From: an uncultured Algibacter sp. | GTDB lineage: Bacteria > Bacteroidota > Bacteroidia > Flavobacteriales > Flavobacteriaceae | NCBI RefSeq assembly: GCF_947487605.1 | Contig: NZ_CANKXK010000005.1 | Span: 230,060 to 294,059 of the forward strand | Direction of reading: 5' to 3' | Length of the DNA stretch: 64,000 nucleotides | Position numbers and translations under genes: made by a program | In this document: positions 54,660 through 63,901 of the stretch, piece by piece | Position numbering within the stretch: position 1 is the stretch's first letter | How the letters are laid out: the number at the start of each line of letters is the position of its first letter | Notes under the pieces: model-generated | Told to the model about the DNA's origin: nothing | The model's database searches: none | The model's input: the letters and a program-made list of their open reading frames with translations, nothing else

Positions 54660-57122
54660 TTGAATACAAAACACTTATTAACAATTGTCCTTACAATCAT
54701 TCTCTCCTTTGTTGGATATTCTCAAACAGCAACAATTAAAGGTGTTATTCTAGATGAACAAAATAAAGCTGTAGTTGGTGTAAGTGTAAAAGCAGGCTTA
54801 GATGGAACCGAAACAAATGAAAATGGTTTTTACATTATTAAAGTACCAGCAAATCAAGATATAGAAATTGAATTTTCTCATATTTCTTATAAAAAAATCG
54901 TGAGTGTTTTTAACCTTAAAAATGGAGAAGAATATGAGTTCAATCCTGTTATGAATACTTCAATTGAGCAAATTGCACCAGTGGTTATAACTAGTAATAG
55001 GCAAAAGGAAGTTGAAGGTATTACCACCTTAAAACCAGAAACTATACGAAAAATACCTGGTGCTAATGCAGGAGTCGAAAACCTATTATTAACACTTCCA
55101 GGAGTAAGTAATAATAATGAATTAAGCACCCAATATTCTGTTCGTGGGGGAAATTACGATGAGAATTTAGTCTATGTAAATGGCATAGAGGTCTATCGTC
55201 CTTTCTTAATTCGTTCTGGACAACAAGAAGGATTGAGCTTTGTAAACACCAATTTGGTTCAGAATGTCGATTTTTCATCTGGTGGTTTTCAAGCAAAATA
55301 CGGAGACAAACTTTCGTCTGTTTTAGATATTACCTACAAAACGCCATATCAATTTGAAGTTAATGCAGATTTAAGTTTGTTAGGCGGAAGTCTGTCGGTT
55401 GAAAACATTAGTAAAGATTCTAAACTCTCAAGTATTGTTGGCGTTCGCTATAGAGATAATGGGTTATTAGTAAACGCCAAAGAAACCGAAACTAATTACG
55501 ATGCAGCATTTGCTGATGCACAAGCATTTTTTACATACAAGTTTACAGATAAATTTCACTTAAGTTTTCTGGGGAATGCTTCTTTAAACAAATATGGGTA
55601 TGAGCCTCAAACTAGACAAACTAATTTTGGCACATTGTCAGACCCAATTGCACTCTTAGTCTTTTACGAGGGGCAAGAAAAAGATCAATACCAAACCTTA
55701 TTTGGCGCTTTTAAAGGAACTTATTTCGTTAACGACAATCTTAATTTAAAACTTATTGCTTCTACTTACCATACTACAGAAGAAGAGTATTTCGATATTT
55801 TAGCACAGTATCGTTTAGGAGAAGTAAACTCAAATATTGGAGATGAAAATTTGGGAGAAGTTGAATTTAGCGAAGGTATTGGAAGCCAACTTAACCATGG
55901 TCGAAACGACTTAGACGCCCTAATAACCAATATTGAGCATAAAGGTGATTTCAAAATCGATGACAATCGTATAGAATGGTCGGTTAAATACACCAATGAA
56001 AATATTCGGGATCGGCTAATAGAATGGGAAGTTATCGATTCGGCAGGTTTTTCTATAAGACCGCCAAGAACAACACCAATAAATGAACAACCATACGAAC
56101 CTTTTAGCGGGCCCATAGAACCTTTCCAAAATGTTAGATCAACTAACAATGTAAAAATTGATAGACTCCAAGCCTATGCACAATGGAGCAAACGATCTAC
56201 TTTAGGCATTAGTGATGTTTGGTATAACGCAGGTGTTCGAGTTCATAACTGGTCTGTTAGTGGAGATGGTGTATCATCTTCAAATCAAACTGTTTTTAGT
56301 CCGCGAGCACAATTTGCAATAAAACCATATTGGCAAAAAGACATGCTGTTTCGTTTAGCTGCAGGTTTATATTACCAACCACCCTTCTATAGAGAATTAA
56401 GAGATTCTTTTGGAATGGTTCAACCTAATGTGAAGGCGCAAAAATCCATTCATTTAGTTTTAGGGAATGACTATAGTTTTAAAATGTGGGATCGCCCCTT
56501 TAAACTCACCACAGAAGCTTACTATAAAAACCTAAGCGATGTGAACCCATATACGCTTGAAAATGTTAGAATTAGATACAGAGCAAAGAATAATGCCAAA
56601 GCCTACACTTATGGCTTAGATATGCGTTTAAATGGTGAATTTGTTCCTGGAACAGAATCGTGGTTTAGTTTTGGATATTTAAAAACAGAAGAAAACATTG
56701 ATAATAGAGGCTATATAGCAAGACCAACCGACCAACGTTTAAAGTTTGCTGCTTTGTTTCAGGATTATGTACCTAACATTCCTAGCATGAAAATGTATTT
56801 AAACTTAGTTTACAATACAGGCCTTCCTGGAGGCTCACCAAGTTATGCAGATCCTTATGTATACCAAACTAGATTACCAGATTATAAACGTGCCGATGTA
56901 GGTTTTCAGTTTGTTTTAGTTGATGAAAACAAGCAATTTAATAGTGGCTGGAAAAAACCATTTAAAGAGCTTTCCTTTGGTGTCGAAATATTCAACATGT
57001 TCGACGTTCAAAATTCTATCACAAATACTTGGGTTAGAGATGTATATAGTAAGCGACAATATGCTATTCCAAACTATTTAACCCCTAGAGTTTTTAATGT
57101 AAGAACCACCATGAAGTTTTAA
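54660..57122 (+). CDS. TonB-dependent receptor with carboxypeptidase-like N-terminal domain
   Basis: An 820-residue outer-membrane receptor. The signal peptide is MNTKHLLTIVLTIILSFVGYS. Then comes a CarboxypepD_reg-like domain (22-110, TIKGVILDEQNKAVVGV), the plug domain (about 120-240, with IPGANAGVENLLLTLPGVS and YSVRGGNYDENLVYVNG), and a 22-strand barrel ending YLTPRVFNVRTTMKF with a terminal aromatic. It imports an unknown ligand using TonB energy. No SusD partner follows, so glycan import is not indicated. The start is TTG at 54660; co-transcription with the M23 gene is likely. Confidence 0.92.
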   Translation: MNTKHLLTIVLTIILSFVGYSQTATIKGVILDEQNKAVVGVSVKAGLDGTETNENGFYIIKVPANQDIEIEFSHISYKKIVSVFNLKNGEEYEFNPVMNTSIEQIAPVVITSNRQKEVEGITTLKPETIRKIPGANAGVENLLLTLPGVSNNNELSTQYSVRGGNYDENLVYVNGIEVYRPFLIRSGQQEGLSFVNTNLVQNVDFSSGGFQAKYGDKLSSVLDITYKTPYQFEVNADLSLLGGSLSVENISKDSKLSSIVGVRYRDNGLLVNAKETETNYDAAFADAQAFFTYKFTDKFHLSFLGNASLNKYGYEPQTRQTNFGTLSDPIALLVFYEGQEKDQYQTLFGAFKGTYFVNDNLNLKLIASTYHTTEEEYFDILAQYRLGEVNSNIGDENLGEVEFSEGIGSQLNHGRNDLDALITNIEHKGDFKIDDNRIEWSVKYTNENIRDRLIEWEVIDSAGFSIRPPRTTPINEQPYEPFSGPIEPFQNVRSTNNVKIDRLQAYAQWSKRSTLGISDVWYNAGVRVHNWSVSGDGVSSSNQTVFSPRAQFAIKPYWQKDMLFRLAAGLYYQPPFYRELRDSFGMVQPNVKAQKSIHLVLGNDYSFKMWDRPFKLTTEAYYKNLSDVNPYTLENVRIRYRAKNNAKAYTYGLDMRLNGEFVPGTESWFSFGYLKTEENIDNRGYIARPTDQRLKFAALFQDYVPNIPSMKMYLNLVYNTGLPGGSPSYADPYVYQTRLPDYKRADVGFQFVLVDENKQFNSGWKKPFKELSFGVEIFNMFDVQNSITNTWVRDVYSKRQYAIPNYLTPRVFNVRTTMKF

Positions 57123-57129
57123 AATTAAA

Positions 57130-58317
57130 ATGCACAAAACAATACTAAATATTTTCTTCTGTATTTGTTTTATCAATGCTTCTCTTGGTCAAAAATCAAT
57201 ATTTAAAACTGGCAACGCCACATCTAAACGTTATTATTCTGAAATTAAATACAAGAATTTAAACGGTAAAATCATCATCCCTGTAGTTATAAAGGGAGAG
57301 TCATACCAATTTCTTTTTGATACAGGTGCTCCAAATCTAATTTCAGAAAACTTATGGAAAAAATTAAATTTTGAAAAAGGCAAAGACATATCAGTATCTG
57401 ATGCGAACCAAAAAAAGGAGCAAATGAGACTTACCACACTACCACTAATAACAATTGGAGGTGTCTCTTTTAAAAATACCAGTGCTTTAGTATTTAAAAA
57501 TAACGATAACTTAGTATTTGATTGCTTTAAACTCGATGGGATTATTGGAAGTAATTTACTAAGAAAGTCTGTAATTCAAATAAAATCGAAACAAAGTAAG
57601 CTAATAATAACTAACGATTACAAAAAATTAAATCTTAATAAAGAAAATGCATCAAAACTAACATTAGTTGGTAATCAAAGTAGTCCATACATAAACATTA
57701 AACTTAAAGGAGAACAAACAGCAACAGAACTGCTTTTATTTGATACTGGAGCAAGCGGGTTTTATGACTTAAACAAGAAAAGCTACAAAGTTATGATGCT
57801 CAAAAACGTAGTTAAAACAATTTCAGAAGGAAAAGGAACATCAAGTATTGGCATGTTTGGTAATGCAAACAATAGCATACAATATCGAATACAAGTACCC
57901 GAACTTATTATCAATAGTCATTCATTCAAAAATGTTATAACATTAACTGGAGATGATGACAATTCCAGAATAGGCTCTGATATTATCAAATACGGAAACC
58001 TAACCTTAGACTTTAAAAAAGGTAAGTTCTATTTTGATCCTTTTAAAAGAATAACAGACCTAAATGAAAAATTATTAGGTTTCACTCCTACTATTCAAAA
58101 CAATAAGCTTGTAGTTGGAATTGTATGGGATAAAAAATTAAAAAACAAATTGAATTTTGGTGATGAAATTTTAGCAATAAACGGTGTAGATTTTTCAAAG
58201 ATAGATTTATGCGGTTTAATTACTGAAGAATCCATCTTTAAAAAGGCCGATTCACTTAATATTTCAATAAAAAATGATAAAGGAGAAATTAATGATTTGA
58301 TTTTAGAAAAACGTTAA
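57130..58317 (+). CDS. Secreted retropepsin-like aspartyl protease with PDZ domain
   Basis: A 395-residue exported protein with a signal peptide (MHKTILNIFFCICFINASLG). Two active-site-like motifs are seen: FDTGAPNLIS (about 64-73) and FDTGASGFYDL (about 205-215), as expected for a pseudo-dimeric retropepsin. Flap-region Gly-rich strands lie between. A C-terminal PDZ-like stretch (FGDEILAINGVDFSKI) starts at about 340. It starts 8 bases after the TonB-dependent receptor, and could process surface proteins or peptides. Confidence 0.88.
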   Translation: MHKTILNIFFCICFINASLGQKSIFKTGNATSKRYYSEIKYKNLNGKIIIPVVIKGESYQFLFDTGAPNLISENLWKKLNFEKGKDISVSDANQKKEQMRLTTLPLITIGGVSFKNTSALVFKNNDNLVFDCFKLDGIIGSNLLRKSVIQIKSKQSKLIITNDYKKLNLNKENASKLTLVGNQSSPYINIKLKGEQTATELLLFDTGASGFYDLNKKSYKVMMLKNVVKTISEGKGTSSIGMFGNANNSIQYRIQVPELIINSHSFKNVITLTGDDDNSRIGSDIIKYGNLTLDFKKGKFYFDPFKRITDLNEKLLGFTPTIQNNKLVVGIVWDKKLKNKLNFGDEILAINGVDFSKIDLCGLITEESIFKKADSLNISIKNDKGEINDLILEKR

Positions 58318-58337
58318 AACCTCGAAGTTCTTTATTT

Positions 58338-59483
58338 TCAGGTATATACCAATTCTTTTAATACATCTACCACATAATCTATCTCTTCTTTTGTGTTATA
58401 AATACTAAAAGAAAAGCGTATTGAAGGTTTCTCTAAATCTTCATGAGATAAAACCTCAGCCAAAACATGAGAACCCTGACTGCTACCGCTTTGGCAAGCA
58501 CTACCTTTAGAACAAGCAATACCTTTTAAGTCTAATTGAAAAAGCAACATAGCAGATTTTTTTGCATCAACTGGTAATAACATATTTACTAAAGTATAAG
58601 TGCTTTTTTCAAGATTGCTAGAATTACCATTAAATTTAGCACCTGCAATATTACTAGTAACTTTATTAATAAAATAGGTTTTCAAGTCCTTTATATAATT
58701 ACTTTCAGTAACCATATTCAAATTAGAATAATAAAAAGCTTTATCTAAAGCCACTATATTATGAATACTCTCGGTTCCTGCACGAAAACCTCGCTCCTGC
58801 TCTCCTCCAGTAATTAAAGGTTTTAATCCAGAGTTTTTTCTAACAAAAGCGAATCCAACACCTTTAGGTCCATGAAATTTATGAGCACTAGCTGCTAAAA
58901 AATCGACTTGAATTTCTTGTAAATCGAGCGGATAATGCCCAATCGATTGCACCGCATCACTATGAAACAATGCATTATTAACTTTACATAAATCTGCAAC
59001 ACGCTTAATATCTAGAATATTTCCTATTTCATTATTAACGTGCATTAAACTTACCAATGCTTTTTTTGAACTAGCTAGCAGTTGTTCAAGATGCTCATAA
59101 TCTATCTCTCCATTATTATCTAAATTCACAAAAATAACTTCTAAATTATACTCGCTTTGTAATTGCTCAACAGTATGTAAAACAGCATGATGCTCAATTC
59201 TTGAAGTTATAACATATTCTATTTTTAAATCTCTAACAGCACTTCTTAAAACTAAATTATCAGCTTCTGTCCCTCCCGAAGTGAATACAATTTCTGAGGC
59301 AGACACATTTAAATGTTTAGCGATGTCTTTTCTTGATTTTTCAATTAAAGATTTAGATGACCTACCAAAACTATGTGAAGATGAAGCATTTCCATAATTA
59401 TTTTTAATAACATCAACCATAGAGTCAATAACCTCATCTCTAATTTGAGTAGTTGCTGCATTATCAAAATAAATATGTTGCAT
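58338..59483 (-). CDS. Cysteine desulfurase (NifS/IscS-type)
   Basis: A PLP-dependent enzyme that removes sulfur from cysteine to supply Fe-S clusters or thio-modified tRNA. The 381-residue protein starts MQHIYFDNAATTQIRDEV, the PLP lysine is in SAHKFHGPKGVGF, and the persulfide-forming Cys is in SKGSACQSGSS. It is of class I (IscS-like) from the length of the C-terminal loop with the Cys. No IscU or suf gene is near. It is convergent with the aspartyl protease gene. Confidence 0.93.
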   Translation of the reverse strand: MQHIYFDNAATTQIRDEVIDSMVDVIKNNYGNASSSHSFGRSSKSLIEKSRKDIAKHLNVSASEIVFTSGGTEADNLVLRSAVRDLKIEYVITSRIEHHAVLHTVEQLQSEYNLEVIFVNLDNNGEIDYEHLEQLLASSKKALVSLMHVNNEIGNILDIKRVADLCKVNNALFHSDAVQSIGHYPLDLQEIQVDFLAASAHKFHGPKGVGFAFVRKNSGLKPLITGGEQERGFRAGTESIHNIVALDKAFYYSNLNMVTESNYIKDLKTYFINKVTSNIAGAKFNGNSSNLEKSTYTLVNMLLPVDAKKSAMLLFQLDLKGIACSKGSACQSGSSQGSHVLAEVLSHEDLEKPSIRFSFSIYNTKEEIDYVVDVLKELVYT

Positions 59484-59580
59484 CTGTTTTTATTTGTAGC
59501 AAAAATACTTGAAATAAAATTATTACCAATAAGCAACGTTATAAATAACAATTCTATTATTTTTGCCTAAAACCTAGATA

Positions 59581-60477
59581 ATGCGAAAGATTTTTTTTGT
59601 TTTAATAAGCTTTGGATTCTCTTTACTATTTTCATGTGATGATGGTGACATATTGAATGTTGAATTCGATTTTGATGATACCTTTCAAGCTTGCGGAGAT
59701 TTGGTCTTTTACAAAACTAAAAGCGATCCATCTGAGTCACTTTCATTTAAAGTTAATGATATAGATTTTGAAGATTTATTTGTTGTTACAGCAGGCGAAT
59801 CTGTTGAAATCACCTCTAATTCAAATACTTTTAACTATCGCACCTATAGTAACGCTACATTACCTAATGACCTGTTTTGTAACGATATACCATCTTCAGA
59901 AATTAATATTACACAAGATTACGAAAGCACAAATGATCTTGCAACCTTTACAACCTCACTAATTGAGGATGATAATGATGGGATTCCAGCAGAATTTGAG
60001 GATATTAATGGTAATGGTAATTTAGAGGATGACGATACTGACGGTGATGGAATTCCTAATTATTTAGATGAAGATGATGATGGCGACAATGTTTTAACAA
60101 AAACAGAAAACCCTAATTATACTGAAACTGACGGTCTTTCGAATGCCCAAGATACTGATGGTGATACCATTCCCGATTATTTAGACACAGACGATGATGA
60201 TGATGGTGTGTTAACAAGGGACGAAGAGAGTGTTGACCAAGACCAAAACCCTACTAATGATATTAGAGATCCAAATATTGGTCCCGATTATTTAAATAAA
60301 GATGTAGCTTTAACCGAAGCAGCTATTGCATATAGAGAACATACAATTATTCAAACTTACACCATAAGTTTAATTATAGAAGGTGTAGATTTAGAGATAA
60401 TAAGCCAAGACTTTGATTTTGGGAATTTGGAAGACAGCGATTTATCTACAAGCAGAAAATTAACGCCTGAGTTTTAA
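59581..60477 (+). CDS. Lipoprotein with Asp-rich thrombospondin type 3-like repeats
   Basis: A 298-residue protein with a lipobox LLFSC. The N-terminal half is acidic (LNVEFDFDDTFQACGDLVFY). Residues 125-235 carry repeats of the type DTDGDGIPNYLDEDDDGD, resembling the calcium-binding T3 repeats. The C-terminus is not repetitive. It could bind calcium at the outer surface. Its stop overlaps the end of the convergent Smr gene by 4 bases. Confidence 0.8.
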   Translation: MRKIFFVLISFGFSLLFSCDDGDILNVEFDFDDTFQACGDLVFYKTKSDPSESLSFKVNDIDFEDLFVVTAGESVEITSNSNTFNYRTYSNATLPNDLFCNDIPSSEINITQDYESTNDLATFTTSLIEDDNDGIPAEFEDINGNGNLEDDDTDGDGIPNYLDEDDDGDNVLTKTENPNYTETDGLSNAQDTDGDTIPDYLDTDDDDDGVLTRDEESVDQDQNPTNDIRDPNIGPDYLNKDVALTEAAIAYREHTIIQTYTISLIIEGVDLEIISQDFDFGNLEDSDLSTSRKLTPEF

Positions 60478-61040
60478 GTATTAGGTAAAACATTTTGAAA
60501 AATATAGACTTCTGTTGCTCCTAGTCCATATTTTTTATATTCGGCGTCATAAAACTTCACATTGTTATAGCGTCCAAATAAATAGTCTAATTCCATTTTT
60601 AAAACGCCCTCACCAACACCATGAATAAATACTATTTTTTGAAAACGCTTCTTTATCGCAAAATCTAATTGCCTCCTAGCAGTATCTAATTGAAGTGAAA
60701 GCATATCATGGTTAGTCATCCCTCTTGAAGACTTAACTAGCTGGTTTATATGCAAATCCACTTCCATTGTGGGTAAATATTTATCTTTTGGTTTCCTTTT
60801 TACTTGCTTTCTTTTACCAGATTGCTCCTTCTCCGATATAATATTACTTAAGTTAATTGATTCAGACAACATAGGATTAAGGGATGTTTTAGTGTCATCT
60901 AAAACTAATTCATGTTTAGCAAACTCTAGCGAAAACCCATCAGGTGTTTCTATGATGATTCTATTAGAAACTACACTTTTAACGATTCCAGATAAATCCT
61001 CATCTAATACTAAAACCGAGTCGCCTATTTTAAAATTCAA
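60474..61040 (-). CDS. Smr domain protein
   Basis: A 188-residue protein. The N-terminal 60 residues carry a small SH3-like beta barrel (FKIGDSVLVLDEDLSGIVKSV), and the C-terminal 90 residues an Smr domain with VDLHINQLV, LDTARRQLDFAIKKR, VFIHGVGEGVLK and YGLGATEVYI; the last part forms the nuclease-like motif set. These proteins act in RNA or DNA metabolism, and some rescue collided ribosomes. The start is TTG at 61040, directly next to the stop of the upstream small membrane gene at 61046. Confidence 0.85.
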   Translation of the reverse strand: MNFKIGDSVLVLDEDLSGIVKSVVSNRIIIETPDGFSLEFAKHELVLDDTKTSLNPMLSESINLSNIISEKEQSGKRKQVKRKPKDKYLPTMEVDLHINQLVKSSRGMTNHDMLSLQLDTARRQLDFAIKKRFQKIVFIHGVGEGVLKMELDYLFGRYNNVKFYDAEYKKYGLGATEVYIFQNVLPNT

Positions 61041-61045
61041 AACTT

Positions 61046-61237
61046 TTATTTTTCTTCATTATTAGCATCTTCATCTTTATCATTCTTACTAGGAATAGTT
61101 CTAGATATCCTATAAACCCCTATCATTAAAACAATTATACCTATAATTAAAACATATTGATTCTGATCGGCTCCAACTTTCGAATACATAGCTATAATAG
61201 CTCCTAAAAGTATGAGAATGTAGTTTAAATATTTCAT
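61046..61237 (-). CDS. Small two-TM membrane protein
   Basis: A 63-residue protein with two hydrophobic helices (LNYILILLGAIIAMYS and YVLIIGIIVLMIGVYRI) and an acidic-basic tail (SKNDKDEDANNEEK). The ATG at 61237 is chosen over a TTG at 61240. It is 5 bases before the Smr gene, so the two are co-transcribed. No family is recognised; it could be an accessory membrane protein. Confidence 0.7.
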   Translation of the reverse strand: MKYLNYILILLGAIIAMYSKVGADQNQYVLIIGIIVLMIGVYRISRTIPSKNDKDEDANNEEK

Positions 61238-61376
61238 CAAATTTAACTCAAAAATTTATCTCACAAATTACGTAAAAATGAAATCTAATTAAGAAAATAA
61301 CTATCAAAAAATATCGATGATTGGTCGTTTAAACGCATTTTTATTCGTTAAAATACATGTTTTAATAAAAAAACAA

Positions 61377-61384
61377 TATATTTG
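61377..61384 (+). promoter_or_regulatory. Candidate -7 element for the T9SS cargo gene
   Basis: TATATTTG is a perfect TAnnTTTG match 29 bases before the ATG at 61414. The upstream TTTG element is not well formed. Confidence 0.4.
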
Positions 61385-61413
61385 CCCTCGTAAATTGCGA
61401 TATCTCTCAAATC

Positions 61414-63174
61414 ATGTCTCAACGATTAATGGCCTTTTTACTGTTCGCAGTAAATTTAACATACGCTCAACTCTCAATTAGCAACGACAACTATGTCTTT
61501 GTTAGCAATCAAGTTATCTTCGTTGAAGACGATGTTAACCTAAACGAATCTAATAGCCGAATTTATCTTCGAGACGAAGGACAGCTTATACAAGGCTCAG
61601 GATTAACAGGAAATTCAGGAGAAGGAGAACTAAGTGTTTATCAAGAAGGAAATGTTGGCGCTCATGAATTTAATTACTGGTGTTCTCCCATAGGAACTAA
61701 AGATAACACTACTACAAATAACAATTTTGGAATATCACTTCTTAACGACATAACAGGCTTAACCACTTCTATTCCTGCTACATACAATAGATCATCATCA
61801 TACAATGGCACATCTAACCCATTAAACATTGAACCCTATTGGATATGGAAATTCCCAGCTTCAAGTAACTATTCTGGTTGGGTACATGTGCAAGCAAGCT
61901 CAACTATTAATCCTGGAGAAGGATTCAGCATGAAAGGCACAACAGGTTCAAATAATATGCAGTCTTACGATTTTAGAGGCAAACCAAATAATGGAACCAT
62001 TAATAACAATGTTGAAAATGAACAATACACATTAGTAGGAAACCCATATCCATCTGCGTTAGATGCTCTAGAATATATACATGATATAAATAATGAAACT
62101 GTTATTACTGGAAGCTTATACTATTGGGAGCAAGACCTTAATACAAACTCACACTACCTTAGCGAATATAACGGTGGTTATGCCAGTTACACAATAAATA
62201 GTACCGGAACCGTAGAGACCTATGTACCTGCTACTTTTAGTACGTATAATAACCAAGGTAATATTAATGGTAATGGCGAAGAAAGTGCAAGTGGCAAACG
62301 CCCACGTCGATATATACCTATTGGACAAGGATTTATGGTGGAAGGAACAGCTTCTGGATCTGTACAAACTAAAAATAGTCATCGTGTATTTGAAAAAGAA
62401 AGCGGCTCTAATAGTGAGTTTTTTAAAAGTTCAAACATAAAAGAAACCGTAATACCTTCTTCTAATTTTTCTACTGTTCCTGATGATTATAAACGTTTTC
62501 GGCTAAATATTGATTTTAACAGTTTGTACACCAGACAACTCGTTGAGACATTTCATCATAGTGCTACAAATGGATTTGATTACGGATTAGAAAGTACCAT
62601 AGCAGCTAGATCCATTCTAAGTTCTGATGCTTACTTATCCTCTGAAAGCAATAATTACGTTGCTGAAGCTTTGGCATTTAATCAAGATTTGCAAATACCT
62701 TTAATTATAATAACAGCAACAAAAACCCCTATAAATATTAGAGTTATAGATGTCCAAAATTTTAACAACGCTCCTATTTACCTTTACGATAAAGAGAACA
62801 ATACATTTACCGATTTAACAAGACAGCCATTTCATATAAATCTGGATGCAGGGACTTACACTACTAGGTTCGAAATTCGATTCATCCAAAACACGCTTAG
62901 TAATGAAAGTTTAGTAAAACATGTTGATTTGAATGTTTTCCAGAATAATAGGTTATCACTTTTAAAGATTCTAAACCCAAAAAATCTAAATATTCGCTCC
63001 ATTGAGTTCTATGATGTTTTAGGAAAAAGAGTTTTTGATAAAAAGGAAACATCTTCCAAAAAAGCATACAGCTACACAACCAGAAATCTAAGTAACGGCA
63101 TTTACATTGTAAACATAACATTATCAAACAACCAAAACATTACTAAAAAGATTATTGTTTCTAACAGTTATTAA
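61414..63174 (+). CDS. T9SS-secreted protein with type A sorting domain
   Basis: A 586-residue exported protein. Its signal peptide (MSQRLMAFLLFAVNLTYAQ) is followed by a long Asn/Ser/Thr-rich part with no recognised enzyme motifs. The final 75 residues form the T9SS type A C-terminal domain (RSIEFYDVLGKRVFDKKE, NLSNGIYIVNITLSNN, KKIIV). This domain directs the protein through the type IX system to the outside surface. The middle segment (EFNYWCSPIG; TLVGNPYPSALDA) fits a family seen in many flavobacterial surface proteins, but its role is unknown. Confidence 0.88.
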   Translation: MSQRLMAFLLFAVNLTYAQLSISNDNYVFVSNQVIFVEDDVNLNESNSRIYLRDEGQLIQGSGLTGNSGEGELSVYQEGNVGAHEFNYWCSPIGTKDNTTTNNNFGISLLNDITGLTTSIPATYNRSSSYNGTSNPLNIEPYWIWKFPASSNYSGWVHVQASSTINPGEGFSMKGTTGSNNMQSYDFRGKPNNGTINNNVENEQYTLVGNPYPSALDALEYIHDINNETVITGSLYYWEQDLNTNSHYLSEYNGGYASYTINSTGTVETYVPATFSTYNNQGNINGNGEESASGKRPRRYIPIGQGFMVEGTASGSVQTKNSHRVFEKESGSNSEFFKSSNIKETVIPSSNFSTVPDDYKRFRLNIDFNSLYTRQLVETFHHSATNGFDYGLESTIAARSILSSDAYLSSESNNYVAEALAFNQDLQIPLIIITATKTPINIRVIDVQNFNNAPIYLYDKENNTFTDLTRQPFHINLDAGTYTTRFEIRFIQNTLSNESLVKHVDLNVFQNNRLSLLKILNPKNLNIRSIEFYDVLGKRVFDKKETSSKKAYSYTTRNLSNGIYIVNITLSNNQNITKKIIVSNSY

Positions 63175-63229
63175 ATCAATTATAATATTTAAAATCAAAT
63201 TCCTAACCTTTTAGTATTTTAGCTCCATA

Positions 63230-63523
63230 ATGAAGCCCATGGAAGGATTAGAAGATTACATGCTACCCTGTTTAAACAAAAAACTGTTTAACGTTGAGTG
63301 TATGGGTTGCGGTCTACAACGATCGGTAGCCTTGATTTTTCAAGGTGAATTTACCGATGCTTTTTATATGTATCCTGCAGTATATACTTTAATCCTGTTT
63401 TTTGGAGTCATTATTTTAAATGCTATTAAAAAAATTAAGCATGCTAATAAAATAATTATTATTTTGGCATTAATTAATACAGCAGTAATAATAACAAGCT
63501 TTGTTATTAAAACATTTTTATAA
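63230..63523 (+). CDS. DUF2752 membrane protein
   Basis: A 97-residue protein with the DUF2752 signature CMGCGLQRSVALIFQGEF and the conserved two TM helices (VYTLILFFGVIILNA; IIIILALINTAVIITSFVI). The function is unknown. It starts 55 bases after the T9SS cargo gene and 15 bases before the CCC-motif gene. A later ATG at codon 4 (MEGLEDYM) could be used as well. Confidence 0.85.
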   Translation: MKPMEGLEDYMLPCLNKKLFNVECMGCGLQRSVALIFQGEFTDAFYMYPAVYTLILFFGVIILNAIKKIKHANKIIIILALINTAVIITSFVIKTFL

Positions 63524-63538
63524 ATAAATAACAACAAA

Positions 63539-63874
63539 ATGGAACAACAAAAATTACCTAACGCTACTATAGCACTTGTACTTGGAATAATTTCTTTTAT
63601 AGCTTGCTGTTGCAGCGCTGGAATAGGTGGATTACTTTTTTCTGGAATAGCTTTGTTTTTAGTAAAAAAAGACACTAAATTATATGCTGAAAATCCTGAA
63701 TTATACAGCAATTTTGGCCAATTAAAAACGGCAAAAATTATCGCTATAATAGGATTAATTCTAGCTGTACTTTCTTTTATACTATCTGCGTATCAAATTA
63801 TGTCTGTTGGTGGCTGGGATGCATACATTGAACAACAAAAAGATGTTATGGAACAATTAGGCATTGGTAGTTAA
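63539..63874 (+). CDS. CCC-motif membrane protein
   Basis: A 111-residue protein with the CCC motif membrane-protein signature (SFIACCCSAGIGG) and two or three TM helices; the C-terminus is soluble (EQQKDVMEQLGIGS). The family is found with DUF2752 genes in Bacteroidota. The function is unknown. It follows the DUF2752 gene by 15 bases and the two are likely co-transcribed. Confidence 0.85.
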   Translation: MEQQKLPNATIALVLGIISFIACCCSAGIGGLLFSGIALFLVKKDTKLYAENPELYSNFGQLKTAKIIAIIGLILAVLSFILSAYQIMSVGGWDAYIEQQKDVMEQLGIGS

Positions 63875-63901
63875 TTACTTAAAAACCTATATCTAATAAA
63901 A

